Notes under the pieces: generated by a model
The model's input: only the letters and a program-made list of their open reading frames with translations
Databases searched by the model: none
Told to the model about the DNA's origin: nothing
Assembly: GCF_937958535.1 (NCBI RefSeq)
Contig: NZ_CALGNQ010000057.1
Span: 1 to 11,401 of the forward strand
Reading direction: 5' to 3'
Length of the DNA: 11,401 bases
Origin: an uncultured Georgenia sp.
GTDB taxonomy: Bacteria > Actinomycetota > Actinomycetes > Actinomycetales > Actinomycetaceae
Translations under genes and position numbers: made by a program
Part shown: piece after piece, positions 1 through 7,055 of the stretch
How the letters are laid out: each line of letters starts with the position of its first letter
Position numbering within the stretch: the first letter of the stretch is position 1

Positions 1-78
1 GACCCGGACCCCGCAGCCGGCGAGGGCGAGGGCGAGGAGGAGGGCTGCGCCGGCGGCGCGCAGCCGGCCGCTCCGCAC
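1..78 (-). CDS. Lipoprotein, N-terminal fragment (runs off the left edge)
   Basis: Reading leftwards from a GTG at 78-76, an open frame of 26 codons runs to the window edge. It encodes a textbook lipoprotein signal peptide: a basic n-region (R2, R5, R7), a hydrophobic alanine/leucine core (residues 8-20) and a lipobox L19-A20-G21-C22. After export, Cys22 would be lipidated by Lgt and cleaved by LspA, leaving the protein anchored on the outer face of the membrane. A GAGGA ribosome site overlaps the proS stop codon about 6 nt before the GTG, and the gene starts only 8 nt after proS, so the two are probably co-transcribed. The mature domain is outside the window, so function cannot be assigned. 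From memory, a DUF4439 ferritin-like protein can occur near proS in related actinobacteria, but nothing visible here tests that. Confidence 0.72.
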   Translation of the reverse strand, partial: MRSGRLRAAGAALLLALALAGCGVRV

Positions 79-86
79 CGGCGTCC

Positions 87-1877
87 TCAGCGCTCGAGGG
101 CGGCGCGGACGGCGGCGGCGACCGTGTCGACGGCCTCGCCGACGGGCACCTCGTGCCGCTCCCCGCCGGCCCGCTCGCGCAGCTCCACCGTGCCGTCGGC
201 CAGGCCGCGGCCGACGACGAGCACGAGCGGCACCCCGAGGAGCTCCGCGTCGGCGAACTTCACCCCGGCCGACATCCGCGGGCGGTCGTCGAGGAGCACC
301 TCCACGCCCCGGGCGGACAGCTCGGAGCCGATCCGCTCGGCCTCGGCGAAGACCTGCTCGTCCTTGCCGGTGGCGACGATGTGGACGTGGTAGGGGGCGA
401 CGTTCATCGGCCAGGACAGGCCCAGGTCGTCGCAGGTGGCCTCGGCGATGGCGGCGAGCGCCCGGCTCACGCCGATGCCGTAGGAGCCCATCGTCACCGT
501 CACGGCCTTGCCGTTCTCGTCCAGCACGGAGAGCCCGAGGGCCTCGGCGTACTTGCGGCCGAGCGCGAAGACGTGGCCGATCTCGATGCCGCGGGCGAGC
601 TCGAGCGGGCCCGAGCCGTCGGGCGCGGGGTCGCCGGCGCGCACCTCGGCGGCCTCGATGGTGCCGTCGGCGGTGAAGTCGCGGCCGGCGACGAGGCCGA
701 AGACGTGCTTGCCCTCGGCGTTGGCACCGGTGATCCAGCTCGTCCCGGGGACGACGCGGGGGTCGAGGAGGTAGCGCAGGGAGGTGCGCTCCTCGCCGTC
801 GCGCACGGCGTTGGGCCCGACGACGTCCGGCCCGATGTAGCCCTTGACCAGCTCGGGTCGGGTGGCGAGCTGCTCGTCGGTGGCGGGGGCGACGGTCGTG
901 GGCTCCAGGGCGCCCTCGAGCCGGGCGAGGTCGACCTCGCGGTCGCCGGGCAGCCCGACGACGACGAGCTCCTCGGTGCCGTCGGGGTGGGTGAGGCACA
1001 GGACGACGTTCTTCAGCGTGTCCGCGGCCGTCCACGGCCGGTCGGGGCGAGGGTAGAGCTCGTTCGCCCGCTCGACGAGGGTCTCGATCGTCGTGGAGTC
1101 GGGGGTGTCGCGGACCTCGGCCGGCGGCAGGCCGGTGGCGTCGACCGGGTCGGGCACCGCGGTCCGGGCGGCCTCGACGTTGGCGGCGTAGCCGCCCGGC
1201 GAGCGGACGAAGGTGTCCTCACCGGAGGGCGTGGGGAAGAGGAACTCCTCCGAGCGCGAGCCACCCATCGCCCCGCTCGTCGCGGCGACGATGACGTACT
1301 CCAGGCCCAGGCGGGTGAAGATCCGCTCGTAGGCGTCGCGCTGCTGCTGGTAGGAGCGCTCCAGGCCGGCGTCGTCGACGTCGAAGGAGTAGGCGTCCTT
1401 CATGATGAACTCACGCCCGCGGAGCAGGCCGGCGCGCGGCCGGGCCTCGTCGCGGTACTTCGTCTGGATCTGGAACAGCGTGAGCGGCAGGTCCTTGTAC
1501 GAGGAGTACATGTCCTTGACCAGGAGGGTGAACATCTCCTCGTGGGTGGGCGCGAGCAGGTAGTCGTTCTCGCGCCGGTCCTTGAGCCGGAAGAGGTTCG
1601 GCCCGTACTCGGTCCAGCGGCCGGTGGCCTCGTAGGGCTCACGCGGCAGCAGCGCCGGGAAGTGGACCTCCTGCGCCCCGGCCGCGACCATCTCCTCGCG
1701 GATGATGTCCTCGATCTTGCGCAGCACGCGCAGACCGAGGGGCAGCCAGGTGTAGATGCCCGCGCCGGCGCGCCGGATGTAGCCGGCCCGGACGAGCAGC
1801 CGGTGGCTGGGCAGCTCGGCGTCCACCGGGTCTTCACGCAGGGTCCGCAGGAACAGGGTCGACATCCGCATCAGCAC
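87..1877 (-). CDS. proS: Prolyl-tRNA synthetase, bacterial type with editing (INS) domain
   Basis: This class II synthetase charges tRNA-Pro with proline in the cytoplasm. Numbered from the GTG at 1877 (596 aa), it shows motif 1 and the dimer region at about 30-70, the ATP/proline-site loop PTHEE (T111, E113), motif 2 with R142 inside a segment at 141-165 (YRDEARPR then FIMKDAYSF), and motif 3 MGSYGIGVSR at 463-472. Between motifs 2 and 3 lies a YbaK-like insertion (about 225-405), which in this family hydrolyses Ala-tRNA-Pro; its conserved lysine is visible in TLKNVV (K289). The anticodon-binding domain spans about 495-595. T111, E113 and R142 are the E. coli T109, E111 and R140. The GTG is preferred because it sits exactly 7 nt after a TACGCT hexamer and gives the familiar start VLMRMSTLF. 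ATG codons at 1871 and 1865 are alternatives, and none has a Shine-Dalgarno sequence. Confidence 0.96.
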   Translation of the reverse strand: MLMRMSTLFLRTLREDPVDAELPSHRLLVRAGYIRRAGAGIYTWLPLGLRVLRKIEDIIREEMVAAGAQEVHFPALLPREPYEATGRWTEYGPNLFRLKDRRENDYLLAPTHEEMFTLLVKDMYSSYKDLPLTLFQIQTKYRDEARPRAGLLRGREFIMKDAYSFDVDDAGLERSYQQQRDAYERIFTRLGLEYVIVAATSGAMGGSRSEEFLFPTPSGEDTFVRSPGGYAANVEAARTAVPDPVDATGLPPAEVRDTPDSTTIETLVERANELYPRPDRPWTAADTLKNVVLCLTHPDGTEELVVVGLPGDREVDLARLEGALEPTTVAPATDEQLATRPELVKGYIGPDVVGPNAVRDGEERTSLRYLLDPRVVPGTSWITGANAEGKHVFGLVAGRDFTADGTIEAAEVRAGDPAPDGSGPLELARGIEIGHVFALGRKYAEALGLSVLDENGKAVTVTMGSYGIGVSRALAAIAEATCDDLGLSWPMNVAPYHVHIVATGKDEQVFAEAERIGSELSARGVEVLLDDRPRMSAGVKFADAELLGVPLVLVVGRGLADGTVELRERAGGERHEVPVGEAVDTVAAAVRAALER

Positions 1878-1884
1878 GCGGGCC

Positions 1885-1913
1885 AGCGTACCCCGGGAGC
1901 GGTGCGGTGCCCG
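1885..1913 (-). promoter_or_regulatory. Candidate sigma-A-type promoter for a leaderless proS mRNA
   Basis: On the minus strand the 58-nt gap between the GNAT gene and proS holds TACGCT (1890-1885), which fits the actinobacterial -10 consensus TANNNT. Seven nucleotides later is the proS GTG, the spacing expected if transcription starts on the start codon itself. A poor -35 match (CGGGCA, 1913-1908) lies 17 nt upstream. No ribosome site precedes any of the proS starts, which suits a leaderless message. The same gap holds a short GGTGC/GCACC inverted repeat (1906-1918) but no T-run, so I do not call a terminator. Confidence 0.45.
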
Positions 1914-1935
1914 GCACCCCGGCCCGCGCCGGCGG

Positions 1936-2802
1936 TCAGAAGAGGACGGTGGCGTAGATGCCGACCTGGGTGAACCCGGTGCGGCGGTACGTCGCCAGCG
2001 CCGGGGCGTTGTAGCCGTTGACGTAGAGGGAAACCGTGGGGGCGGTGCGGCGGCGGACGTCCTCGACGACGGCCGCCATCGCCGGCGCCGCGATGCCCTC
2101 CCCCCGGTGCTCGGGGTGCACCCACACCCCCTGGATCTGCGCCACCCCGAGGGCACAGGCCCCGACCTCGGCCTTGAAGACGACCCGCCGGCCCTCGGGC
2201 GCCTGCTCGATGCGCACGTAGGAGCGCTGCAGGGTCACCAGCTCACGGACGCGTGCGGCGTAGGCGCCACCGGCCGCGAGGGGTGAGTAGCCCACCTCCT
2301 CGGTGAACATCGCGACGCAGGCGGGGACGAGGATGTCGAGGTCCTCCAGCCGACTGAGCCGCACCCGCGGGTCGGGGGCGACGGCGGGGGTGTTGCTGAT
2401 CGCCATGGACGGCTGGTCGGCGCGTACCTCACGCGGCCGCATCCACGTCGGGCCGAGGCGGTCCCACAGCGGCAGCACCTGCTCGGCCGGCCCGACGATC
2501 GAGGACGCGCGGCGGCCGCGGCCGCGGACGTGGTCGGCCATGGCGTCGAGCAGCTCCGGCTCGTCCAGCGCGACCGGGACGAGGTTGGCGCCGGCCCAGC
2601 ACAGGGCGCGTAGCTCCCCCTCCCGCCAGATGCCGAGCAGCTCGGCGCCGGGCAGCCGGCGCCGGCCCAGCTGCTCCACCTGGACGGCGGCGAGCACGGT
2701 CGCCACCGGGTCGACGGCGCACAGCTCCAGCGCGGCGGCGCGGTCCTCCTCACGCAGGGAGCGCACCCGCACACCGGTGGAGGAGCGCCACCTGCCGAGC
2801 AC
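1936..2802 (-). CDS. Two-domain GNAT acetyltransferase (DUF4081 plus GNAT), Rv2867c-like
   Basis: This 288-residue cytoplasmic protein has a C-terminal GCN5-type N-acetyltransferase fold (about 145-288). Motif A is seen as QIQGVWVHPEHRGEGIA, with the acetyl-CoA pyrophosphate loop R233-G-E-G-I-A238, and motif B as NGYNAPALATYRRTGF (262-277). The N-terminal half (about 10-135) resembles the DUF4081 domain common in actinobacteria, with the typical LCAVDPVATVLAA segment near 27-39. In Mycobacterium tuberculosis a GNAT gene (Rv2867c) also lies directly after ispG, so this is probably its orthologue. The substrate is unknown. The gene starts 10 nt after ispG. The GTG at 2802 has no clear ribosome site, so translation may depend on coupling to ispG; a GTG ten codons further in is an alternative start. 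Confidence 0.88.
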   Translation of the reverse strand: MLGRWRSSTGVRVRSLREEDRAAALELCAVDPVATVLAAVQVEQLGRRRLPGAELLGIWREGELRALCWAGANLVPVALDEPELLDAMADHVRGRGRRASSIVGPAEQVLPLWDRLGPTWMRPREVRADQPSMAISNTPAVAPDPRVRLSRLEDLDILVPACVAMFTEEVGYSPLAAGGAYAARVRELVTLQRSYVRIEQAPEGRRVVFKAEVGACALGVAQIQGVWVHPEHRGEGIAAPAMAAVVEDVRRRTAPTVSLYVNGYNAPALATYRRTGFTQVGIYATVLF

Positions 2803-2812
2803 GTCGCGCCGT

Positions 2813-3976
2813 TCAGCCGGCCGTGACGACCGGGCTGCCGCTGTCGGGCTCCAGGCCCATCTCGGCGGCGATCCGGTTGGCCTCGGCGATGAGGGTCTCG
2901 ACGATCTGGTCCTCCGGCACGGTCTTGATGACCTCGCCCTTGACGAAGATCTGGCCCTTGCCGTTCCCGGAGGCGACGCCGAGGTCGGCCTCCCGTGCCT
3001 CGCCGGGACCGTTGACGACGCAGCCCATGACGGCCACGCGCAGCGGCACGGTCAGGCCCTCCAACCCGGCCGTCACCTCGTCGGCGAGGGTGTAGACGTC
3101 CACCTGGGCGCGGCCGCAGGAGGGGCAGGAGACGATCTCGAGCTTGCGGGGCCGCAGGTTGAGCGACTCGAGGATCTGGTTGCCGACCTTGACCTCCTCG
3201 ACGGGCGGCGCGGAGAGGGAGACGCGGATGGTGTCGCCGATGCCCTGGGAGAGCAGCGCCCCGAAGGCGGTGGCGGACTTGATCGTGCCCTGGAAGGCCG
3301 GCCCGGCCTCGGTGACCCCGAGGTGCAGCGGCCAGTCCCCCTGCTCGGAGAGCATCTGGTAGGCCTGCACCATGACGACGGGGTCGTGGTGCTTGACCGA
3401 GATCTTGAAGTCGTGGAAGTCGTGCTCCTCGAAGAGGGAGGCCTCCCACACCGCGGACTCGACGAGCGCCTCGGCGGTGGCCTTGCCGTACTTCTTCAGC
3501 AGCCGCGGGTCCAGGGAGCCGGCGTTGACGCCGATGCGCAGGGAGACGCCGGCGTCGGAGGCGGCCTTGGCGATCTCCTTGACCTTGTCGTCGAACTTCT
3601 TGATGTTGCCGGGGTTGACGCGCACCGCGCCGCAGCCGGCCTCGATGGCGGCGAAGACGTAGCGGGGCTGGAAGTGGATGTCCGCGATGACCGGGATCTG
3701 CGACTTCTTGGCGATGATCGGCAGCGCCTCGGCGTCCTTGTCGGTGGGGCAGGCCACCCGGACGATGTCGCAGCCGGAGGCGGTGAGCTCGGCGATCTGC
3801 TGCAGCGTGGCGTTGATGTCGTGCGTCTTCGTCGTCGTCATGGACTGCACCGTGATCGGTGCGTCACCGCCGACCTCGACGTCGCCGACCCGGATCTTGC
3901 GGGTCGGCTTGCGGGCAGCCAGCACGGGTGGCTGCTCCTTGACGGTCGGCATGCCCAGGGAGATCGGAGTACTCAC
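2813..3976 (-). CDS. ispG: 4-hydroxy-3-methylbut-2-en-1-yl diphosphate synthase (IspG/GcpE)
   Basis: IspG reductively opens 2-C-methyl-D-erythritol 2,4-cyclodiphosphate to HMBPP, the penultimate step of the MEP isoprenoid pathway. The 387-residue protein has the N-terminal TIM-barrel (VQSMTTTKTHD near 43-53, VNPGNIK at 120-126) and the C-terminal iron-sulfur domain. The [4Fe-4S] ligands are C284 and C287 (CPSCGRAQ) and C319 with the fourth ligand E326 (CVVNGPGE). All are offset by exactly 14 from E. coli C270, C273, C305 and E312. The GTG at 3976 is chosen because it gives the length and the start (xSLGMP) I recall for mycobacterial IspG. A frame extension to a GTG at 4012 has no ribosome site and no family resemblance. 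The gene lies 39 nt after rseP, and a GGGGG tract (3992-3988) is a distant ribosome-site candidate. Confidence 0.97.
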   Translation of the reverse strand: MSTPISLGMPTVKEQPPVLAARKPTRKIRVGDVEVGGDAPITVQSMTTTKTHDINATLQQIAELTASGCDIVRVACPTDKDAEALPIIAKKSQIPVIADIHFQPRYVFAAIEAGCGAVRVNPGNIKKFDDKVKEIAKAASDAGVSLRIGVNAGSLDPRLLKKYGKATAEALVESAVWEASLFEEHDFHDFKISVKHHDPVVMVQAYQMLSEQGDWPLHLGVTEAGPAFQGTIKSATAFGALLSQGIGDTIRVSLSAPPVEEVKVGNQILESLNLRPRKLEIVSCPSCGRAQVDVYTLADEVTAGLEGLTVPLRVAVMGCVVNGPGEAREADLGVASGNGKGQIFVKGEVIKTVPEDQIVETLIAEANRIAAEMGLEPDSGSPVVTAG

Positions 3977-3982
3977 CCGGCC

Positions 3983-3988
3983 AGTATC
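3983..3988 (-). promoter_or_regulatory. Weak candidate -10 element just before ispG
   Basis: The 39-nt gap between rseP and ispG contains GATACT (minus strand, 3988-3983), a four-of-six match to TATAAT, ending 6 nt before the ispG GTG. That is close to the spacing of a leaderless actinobacterial start. No convincing -35 is visible, and the overlapping GGGGGA could equally be a Shine-Dalgarno sequence for a message read through from rseP. I rank this below the proS promoter candidate. Confidence 0.22.
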
Positions 3989-4015
3989 CCCCACCGGCGT
4001 TCCCCCGCGCACAGG

Positions 4016-5329
4016 TCAGCCGGTGAGGGTGACGGGTCGCACGATGTCGGCGTAGGCGAGCAGCAGGCTCATCCCGACCATGACGACGACGACGACGTAG
4101 GTCACCGGCAGCAGCCGGGCGACGTCGACGGGGCCCGGGTCGGGCCGGTTGCGCCACACCGCGACCCGGCGGCGCAGCCCCTCCCACAGCGCGCCGGCGA
4201 TGTGCCCGCCGTCGAGGGGCAGCAGCGGGAGGAGGTTGAAGACGAAGAGGGCGAGGTTGAGCGAGGCGAGGAGGCCGAGCATGTCGGCGGTGCGCTCGGC
4301 GACGCCGTACCGCTCGCTGTCGATCGAGGCGATCTCCCCGGCGAACCTGCCCACCCCGACGAGACCGACGACCCCGGGGTCGCGCTCCTCCTGCCCGAAG
4401 GCGGCCTGGGCGACGGCGACGATGCGCTGGGGCAGGGTGAGCACGACGTCGACGGTCGCGCCGAGCGCCTCACCGACCCGGGCGGGCACGGCACCGAGGG
4501 GCCGGCGCTCCAGGGCGGCGGTGGGCCCGATCCCGACGAAGGGCCGGGGCTCGGTGACGGGCTCGCCGTCCGCGTCGGTGAGGACCTCCCCGTCGACGAC
4601 GACGGGCCGGTCGACCGTCGCAGCGGTCACCGTCAGGGTCCGCTCCTGCCCGTCGCGCTCGACGACGACGGTGGCGGGGCTCGTCCCGGCGTCCGCGATC
4701 GCAGCGCGGACGTCGTCCCACCCGGTGACGGGTCGTCCGCCCCAGGAGAGCACCGTGTCGCCCGGCCGGAGGCCGGCGAGGGCGCCGGGGGCGGGCGGGT
4801 CGGTGTCGCGGCACTCGGTGGCGGCGGGGTCGGCGGGGAGGCACTCCTGGACGTTGCCGAGCGTGGCGGTGTAGGCGGGCACCCCGAACCCGACCATGAC
4901 GACGGCGATGAGGACGACGGCGATGAGGAGGTTCATCACCGGCCCTCCGAGCATGACGACGAGCTTCTTCGGCACGCTCAGTGCGTAGAAGGTGCGGTGC
5001 TCCTCCCCCGGCGCGACCTCCGCCAGGGAGTACTGGCGGGCCTCCTCCACGAGGGTGGGGCGGCCGCCGCGGGTGCGGCGGGGGGTGGCGCCGGCGCGGG
5101 CCGGCGGGTACATGCCGACCATCCGCACGTAGCCGCCGAGCGGGATCGCCTTGAGGCCGTACCGGGTCTCGCCGCGGCGGCGGGACCACAGGGTGGGTCC
5201 GAAGCCGACGAAGTACTGGGTGACCTTGACGCCGAACCGCTTGGCGGGCAGGAGGTGCCCGACCTCGTGGAGCGCGATGGAGACGAGCAGCCCGGCGACG
5301 AGGACGAGGACGCCGACGGCGAAGCTCAT
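4016..5329 (-). CDS. rseP: Site-2 intramembrane zinc protease, RseP/Rip1 family (M50B)
   Basis: This 437-residue multi-pass membrane metalloprotease performs the second cut in regulated intramembrane proteolysis; Rip1 relatives cleave anti-sigma factors and other single-pass membrane proteins. The zinc-binding HEVGH (H21, E22, H25) lies in the first membrane helix (about 4-22). A second membrane segment (about 122-150) begins with KKLVVMLGGPVMN. A PDZ domain fills about 175-265, including the LAGLRPGD carboxylate-binding turn. The third zinc ligand is D373 in LPLLPLDGGH, and a last membrane helix spans about 408-426. Two cysteines, C163 and C173, lie on the extracytoplasmic side just before the PDZ. 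The start ATG at 5329 overlaps the dxr stop as ATGA, so the long upstream extension of the frame is spurious. GGTGG about 7 nt upstream is a modest ribosome site. The family is certain; the substrates here are not. Confidence 0.95.
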   Translation of the reverse strand: MSFAVGVLVLVAGLLVSIALHEVGHLLPAKRFGVKVTQYFVGFGPTLWSRRRGETRYGLKAIPLGGYVRMVGMYPPARAGATPRRTRGGRPTLVEEARQYSLAEVAPGEEHRTFYALSVPKKLVVMLGGPVMNLLIAVVLIAVVMVGFGVPAYTATLGNVQECLPADPAATECRDTDPPAPGALAGLRPGDTVLSWGGRPVTGWDDVRAAIADAGTSPATVVVERDGQERTLTVTAATVDRPVVVDGEVLTDADGEPVTEPRPFVGIGPTAALERRPLGAVPARVGEALGATVDVVLTLPQRIVAVAQAAFGQEERDPGVVGLVGVGRFAGEIASIDSERYGVAERTADMLGLLASLNLALFVFNLLPLLPLDGGHIAGALWEGLRRRVAVWRNRPDPGPVDVARLLPVTYVVVVVMVGMSLLLAYADIVRPVTLTG

Positions 5330-6504
5330 CGGCGGTCCACCAGCTCCCGTGCGCGGCTCCGGGCCCAGGTCTCGGTGGCGTGGACGGTGGCGAGGTCCAG
5401 GCCCTCGGCGGGGGCGCCGTCGTGCTCGGTGAGCACCTGCTCGAGGATGTCGGTGATGGCGAGGAACCCGAGCCGGCCGGCGAGGAAGGCGGCGACGCAC
5501 TCCTCGTTGGCGGCGTTGAAGGCGGCCGGGTGGGTCGCCGAGGCCGCAGCGGCCTGGCGGGCCAGCCGCACACCGCGGAAGGTCTCCTCGTCGAGCGGCT
5601 CGAAGGTCCAGCTCGTCGCCTCGTCCCAGCGGCACGGGGCGATCGCCCGCTGCGGGCGCGCCGGCCACGACAGCGCGAGCGCGATCGGCAGACGCATGTC
5701 GGGCGGGGAGGCCTGGGCGATGGTCGAGCCGTCGACGAACTCGACCATCGAGTGGACGACGGACTGCGGGTGGACGACGACGGTGATGTCCTCGGTGGGG
5801 ACGTCGAACAGGAGGTGGGCCTCGATGAGCTCCAGCCCCTTGTTGACCAGGGTGGCGGAGTTCACCGTGACGACGGGGCCCATGTCCCACGTGGGATGGG
5901 CCAGCGCCTGCTCGGCGGTGACGTCGGTGAGCTCCTCGCGGCGCCGCCCGCGGAACGGGCCGCCGGAGGCGGTGAGGACGAGCCGGGCCACCTCGGCGTG
6001 CGTGCCGGAGCGCAGTGCCTGGGCCATGGCGGAGTGCTCGGAGTCGACCGGCACGATCTGGTCGGGGTGCTGCCGGGCGGCCCGGACCAGCGCGCCACCG
6101 ACGACGAGGGACTCCTTGTTCGCCAGCGCGAGCCGCGACCCGGCGCGCAGCGCGGCGAGCGTGGGCTCCAGGCCCACCGAGCCGGTGACCCCGTTGAGGA
6201 CGACGTCGCTGCCGCCGCCCGCGAGCTCGGCCACGGCCTCGTCCCCGACGTGGACCTCGACCGGCGGTGCGGGCCGGCCCCGTTCGGCGGCGACCGCCGT
6301 GACCGCGTCGCGGACCTCGCCCGCGTCACCGCGGGAGACGGCGACCCGCGGGACGTCGTGCTCGACCACCTGCTCGGCGAGCAGCCGCAGGTTGCCGCCG
6401 CCGGCGGCCAGCGCCTCGACGGTGTAGCCGCCGCGGGCGACGACGTCGAGGGCCTGGGTGCCGATGGACCCGGTGGAGCCGAGGAGGGTGAGCGTCGTGG
6501 TCAT
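5326..6504 (-). CDS. dxr: 1-deoxy-D-xylulose 5-phosphate reductoisomerase
   Basis: Dxr converts DXP to MEP with NADPH and a divalent metal, the first committed step of the MEP pathway that IspG, two genes downstream, nearly completes. It is the target of fosmidomycin. The 392-residue protein shows the NADPH-binding loop GSTGSIG (9-15), ANKESLV (128-134), the metal ligands D154 and E156 in VDSEHSA and E225 in NKGLELIEAH, plus the flexible active-site loop HPTWDMG (H203, W206). These correspond to E. coli D150, E152, E231, H209 and W212. Length and ends are normal for the family. The ATG at 6504 overlaps the stop of the DivIVA-repeat gene (ATGA) and its own stop overlaps the rseP start (ATGA). 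No strong ribosome site is present, so expression probably relies on coupling from upstream. Confidence 0.97.
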   Translation of the reverse strand: MTTTLTLLGSTGSIGTQALDVVARGGYTVEALAAGGGNLRLLAEQVVEHDVPRVAVSRGDAGEVRDAVTAVAAERGRPAPPVEVHVGDEAVAELAGGGSDVVLNGVTGSVGLEPTLAALRAGSRLALANKESLVVGGALVRAARQHPDQIVPVDSEHSAMAQALRSGTHAEVARLVLTASGGPFRGRRREELTDVTAEQALAHPTWDMGPVVTVNSATLVNKGLELIEAHLLFDVPTEDITVVVHPQSVVHSMVEFVDGSTIAQASPPDMRLPIALALSWPARPQRAIAPCRWDEATSWTFEPLDEETFRGVRLARQAAAASATHPAAFNAANEECVAAFLAGRLGFLAITDILEQVLTEHDGAPAEGLDLATVHATETWARSRARELVDRR

Positions 6505-7055
6505 TCGACCGCCAGGAGCACCTCGACGGCACGGTCGAGGTACGCGTCGACGACCCCCTCGGCGTAGGCGCGCTGGCGGCGCGCGGAGGGGAAGGTGGCA
6601 GTGCGGATCTCGGCGGCGGTGAGGTCGCCGTTGGCGTCGAAGTACTCCACGAGCCGGTCCATGAGGTCGTCCACGGCGTCGCGGTCGTAACCGCGGCCCT
6701 TCTCGGGAGGCGCGAAGCGCTCGCCGCGCGGCCGGACCAGGCGCGGGTAGAGGGTGGTGGCCAGCTCGGCGATCCGGTCCATCCAGGCCTGCTGCCCGTG
6801 CTGGGCGATGAACGCGTCGCGGCGCCGCTGGACGATCGCTGCTTCGAGCCGGTCGAGGGCGGAGTCGACCGAGCCGGTCGCGTAGCCGCCGCGGACGAGG
6901 TCGAAGGCGACGGACCGGACGTCGGCCTCGGTCAGCCCGTTCTCGCCGATGGTGCCGGCCTCGTACTCGCGGCGGGCACGGGCGAAGAACTCGTCGACCT
7001 GCTCACGGTGGTAGCCGGTGCTCATCCGTCCGGCGACCGGGAACGGGCTGCTCAT
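6501..7055 (-). CDS. DivIVA-domain repeat protein of unknown function
   Basis: This 184-residue soluble protein has no signal peptide or membrane helix. The motif [GA]-Y-x4-V-D recurs four times, each time with D six residues after Y: Y15/D21, Y58/D64, Y123/D129 and Y164/D170, usually followed by (L/M)DR. Copies 2 and 4 are full DivIVA-type units of about 34 residues, each beginning LTxA(D/E)(V/I)R (41-74 and 145-180). Copies 1 and 3 are shorter. The halves 14-74 and 122-180 therefore look like an internal duplication. The motif matches the membrane-binding N-terminal unit of DivIVA/Wag31, but the long coiled coil of true DivIVA is missing. The start at 7055 is firm: ATGA overlap with rlmN and AAGGAG 8 nt upstream. 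The stop overlaps dxr. Its position hints at an envelope or growth-pole role; this is inference only. Confidence 0.85.
   Translation of the reverse strand: MSSPFPVAGRMSTGYHREQVDEFFARARREYEAGTIGENGLTEADVRSVAFDLVRGGYATGSVDSALDRLEAAIVQRRRDAFIAQHGQQAWMDRIAELATTLYPRLVRPRGERFAPPEKGRGYDRDAVDDLMDRLVEYFDANGDLTAAEIRTATFPSARRQRAYAEGVVDAYLDRAVEVLLAVE

Noticed and set aside
1891..1935. Possible terminator after the acetyltransferase gene
   Set aside because: Only a 5-bp inverted repeat and general GC-richness, with no T-run; not distinguishable from background in this composition.
153..1973. A plus-strand 606-codon frame antisense to proS
   Set aside because: Same reason: a stop-poor shadow of a real synthetase gene with no domain signature.
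1878..2156. N-terminal extension of proS by about 93 residues
   Set aside because: The extension is Arg/Pro/Ser-rich, overlaps the end of the acetyltransferase gene and has no family counterpart; ProRS begins near MRMSTLF.
3977..4012. 12-codon upstream extension of ispG to the GTG at 4012
   Set aside because: No ribosome site, and the shorter form matches the usual length and N-terminus.
5330..5890. N-terminal extension of rseP to 624 residues
   Set aside because: It reads through dxr in another frame. The protease starts with its first membrane helix at the ATGA overlap.
2303..6427. A plus-strand open frame of 1374 codons antisense to the GNAT gene, ispG, rseP and dxr
   Set aside because: It lies opposite four firmly identified genes, has a repetitive Gly/Asp/Glu/Arg composition typical of antisense reads in high-GC DNA, and has no recognisable domain or good ribosome site.
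5380..6567. A plus-strand 395-codon frame antisense to dxr
   Set aside because: A composition-driven shadow; every conserved Dxr motif is on the other strand.
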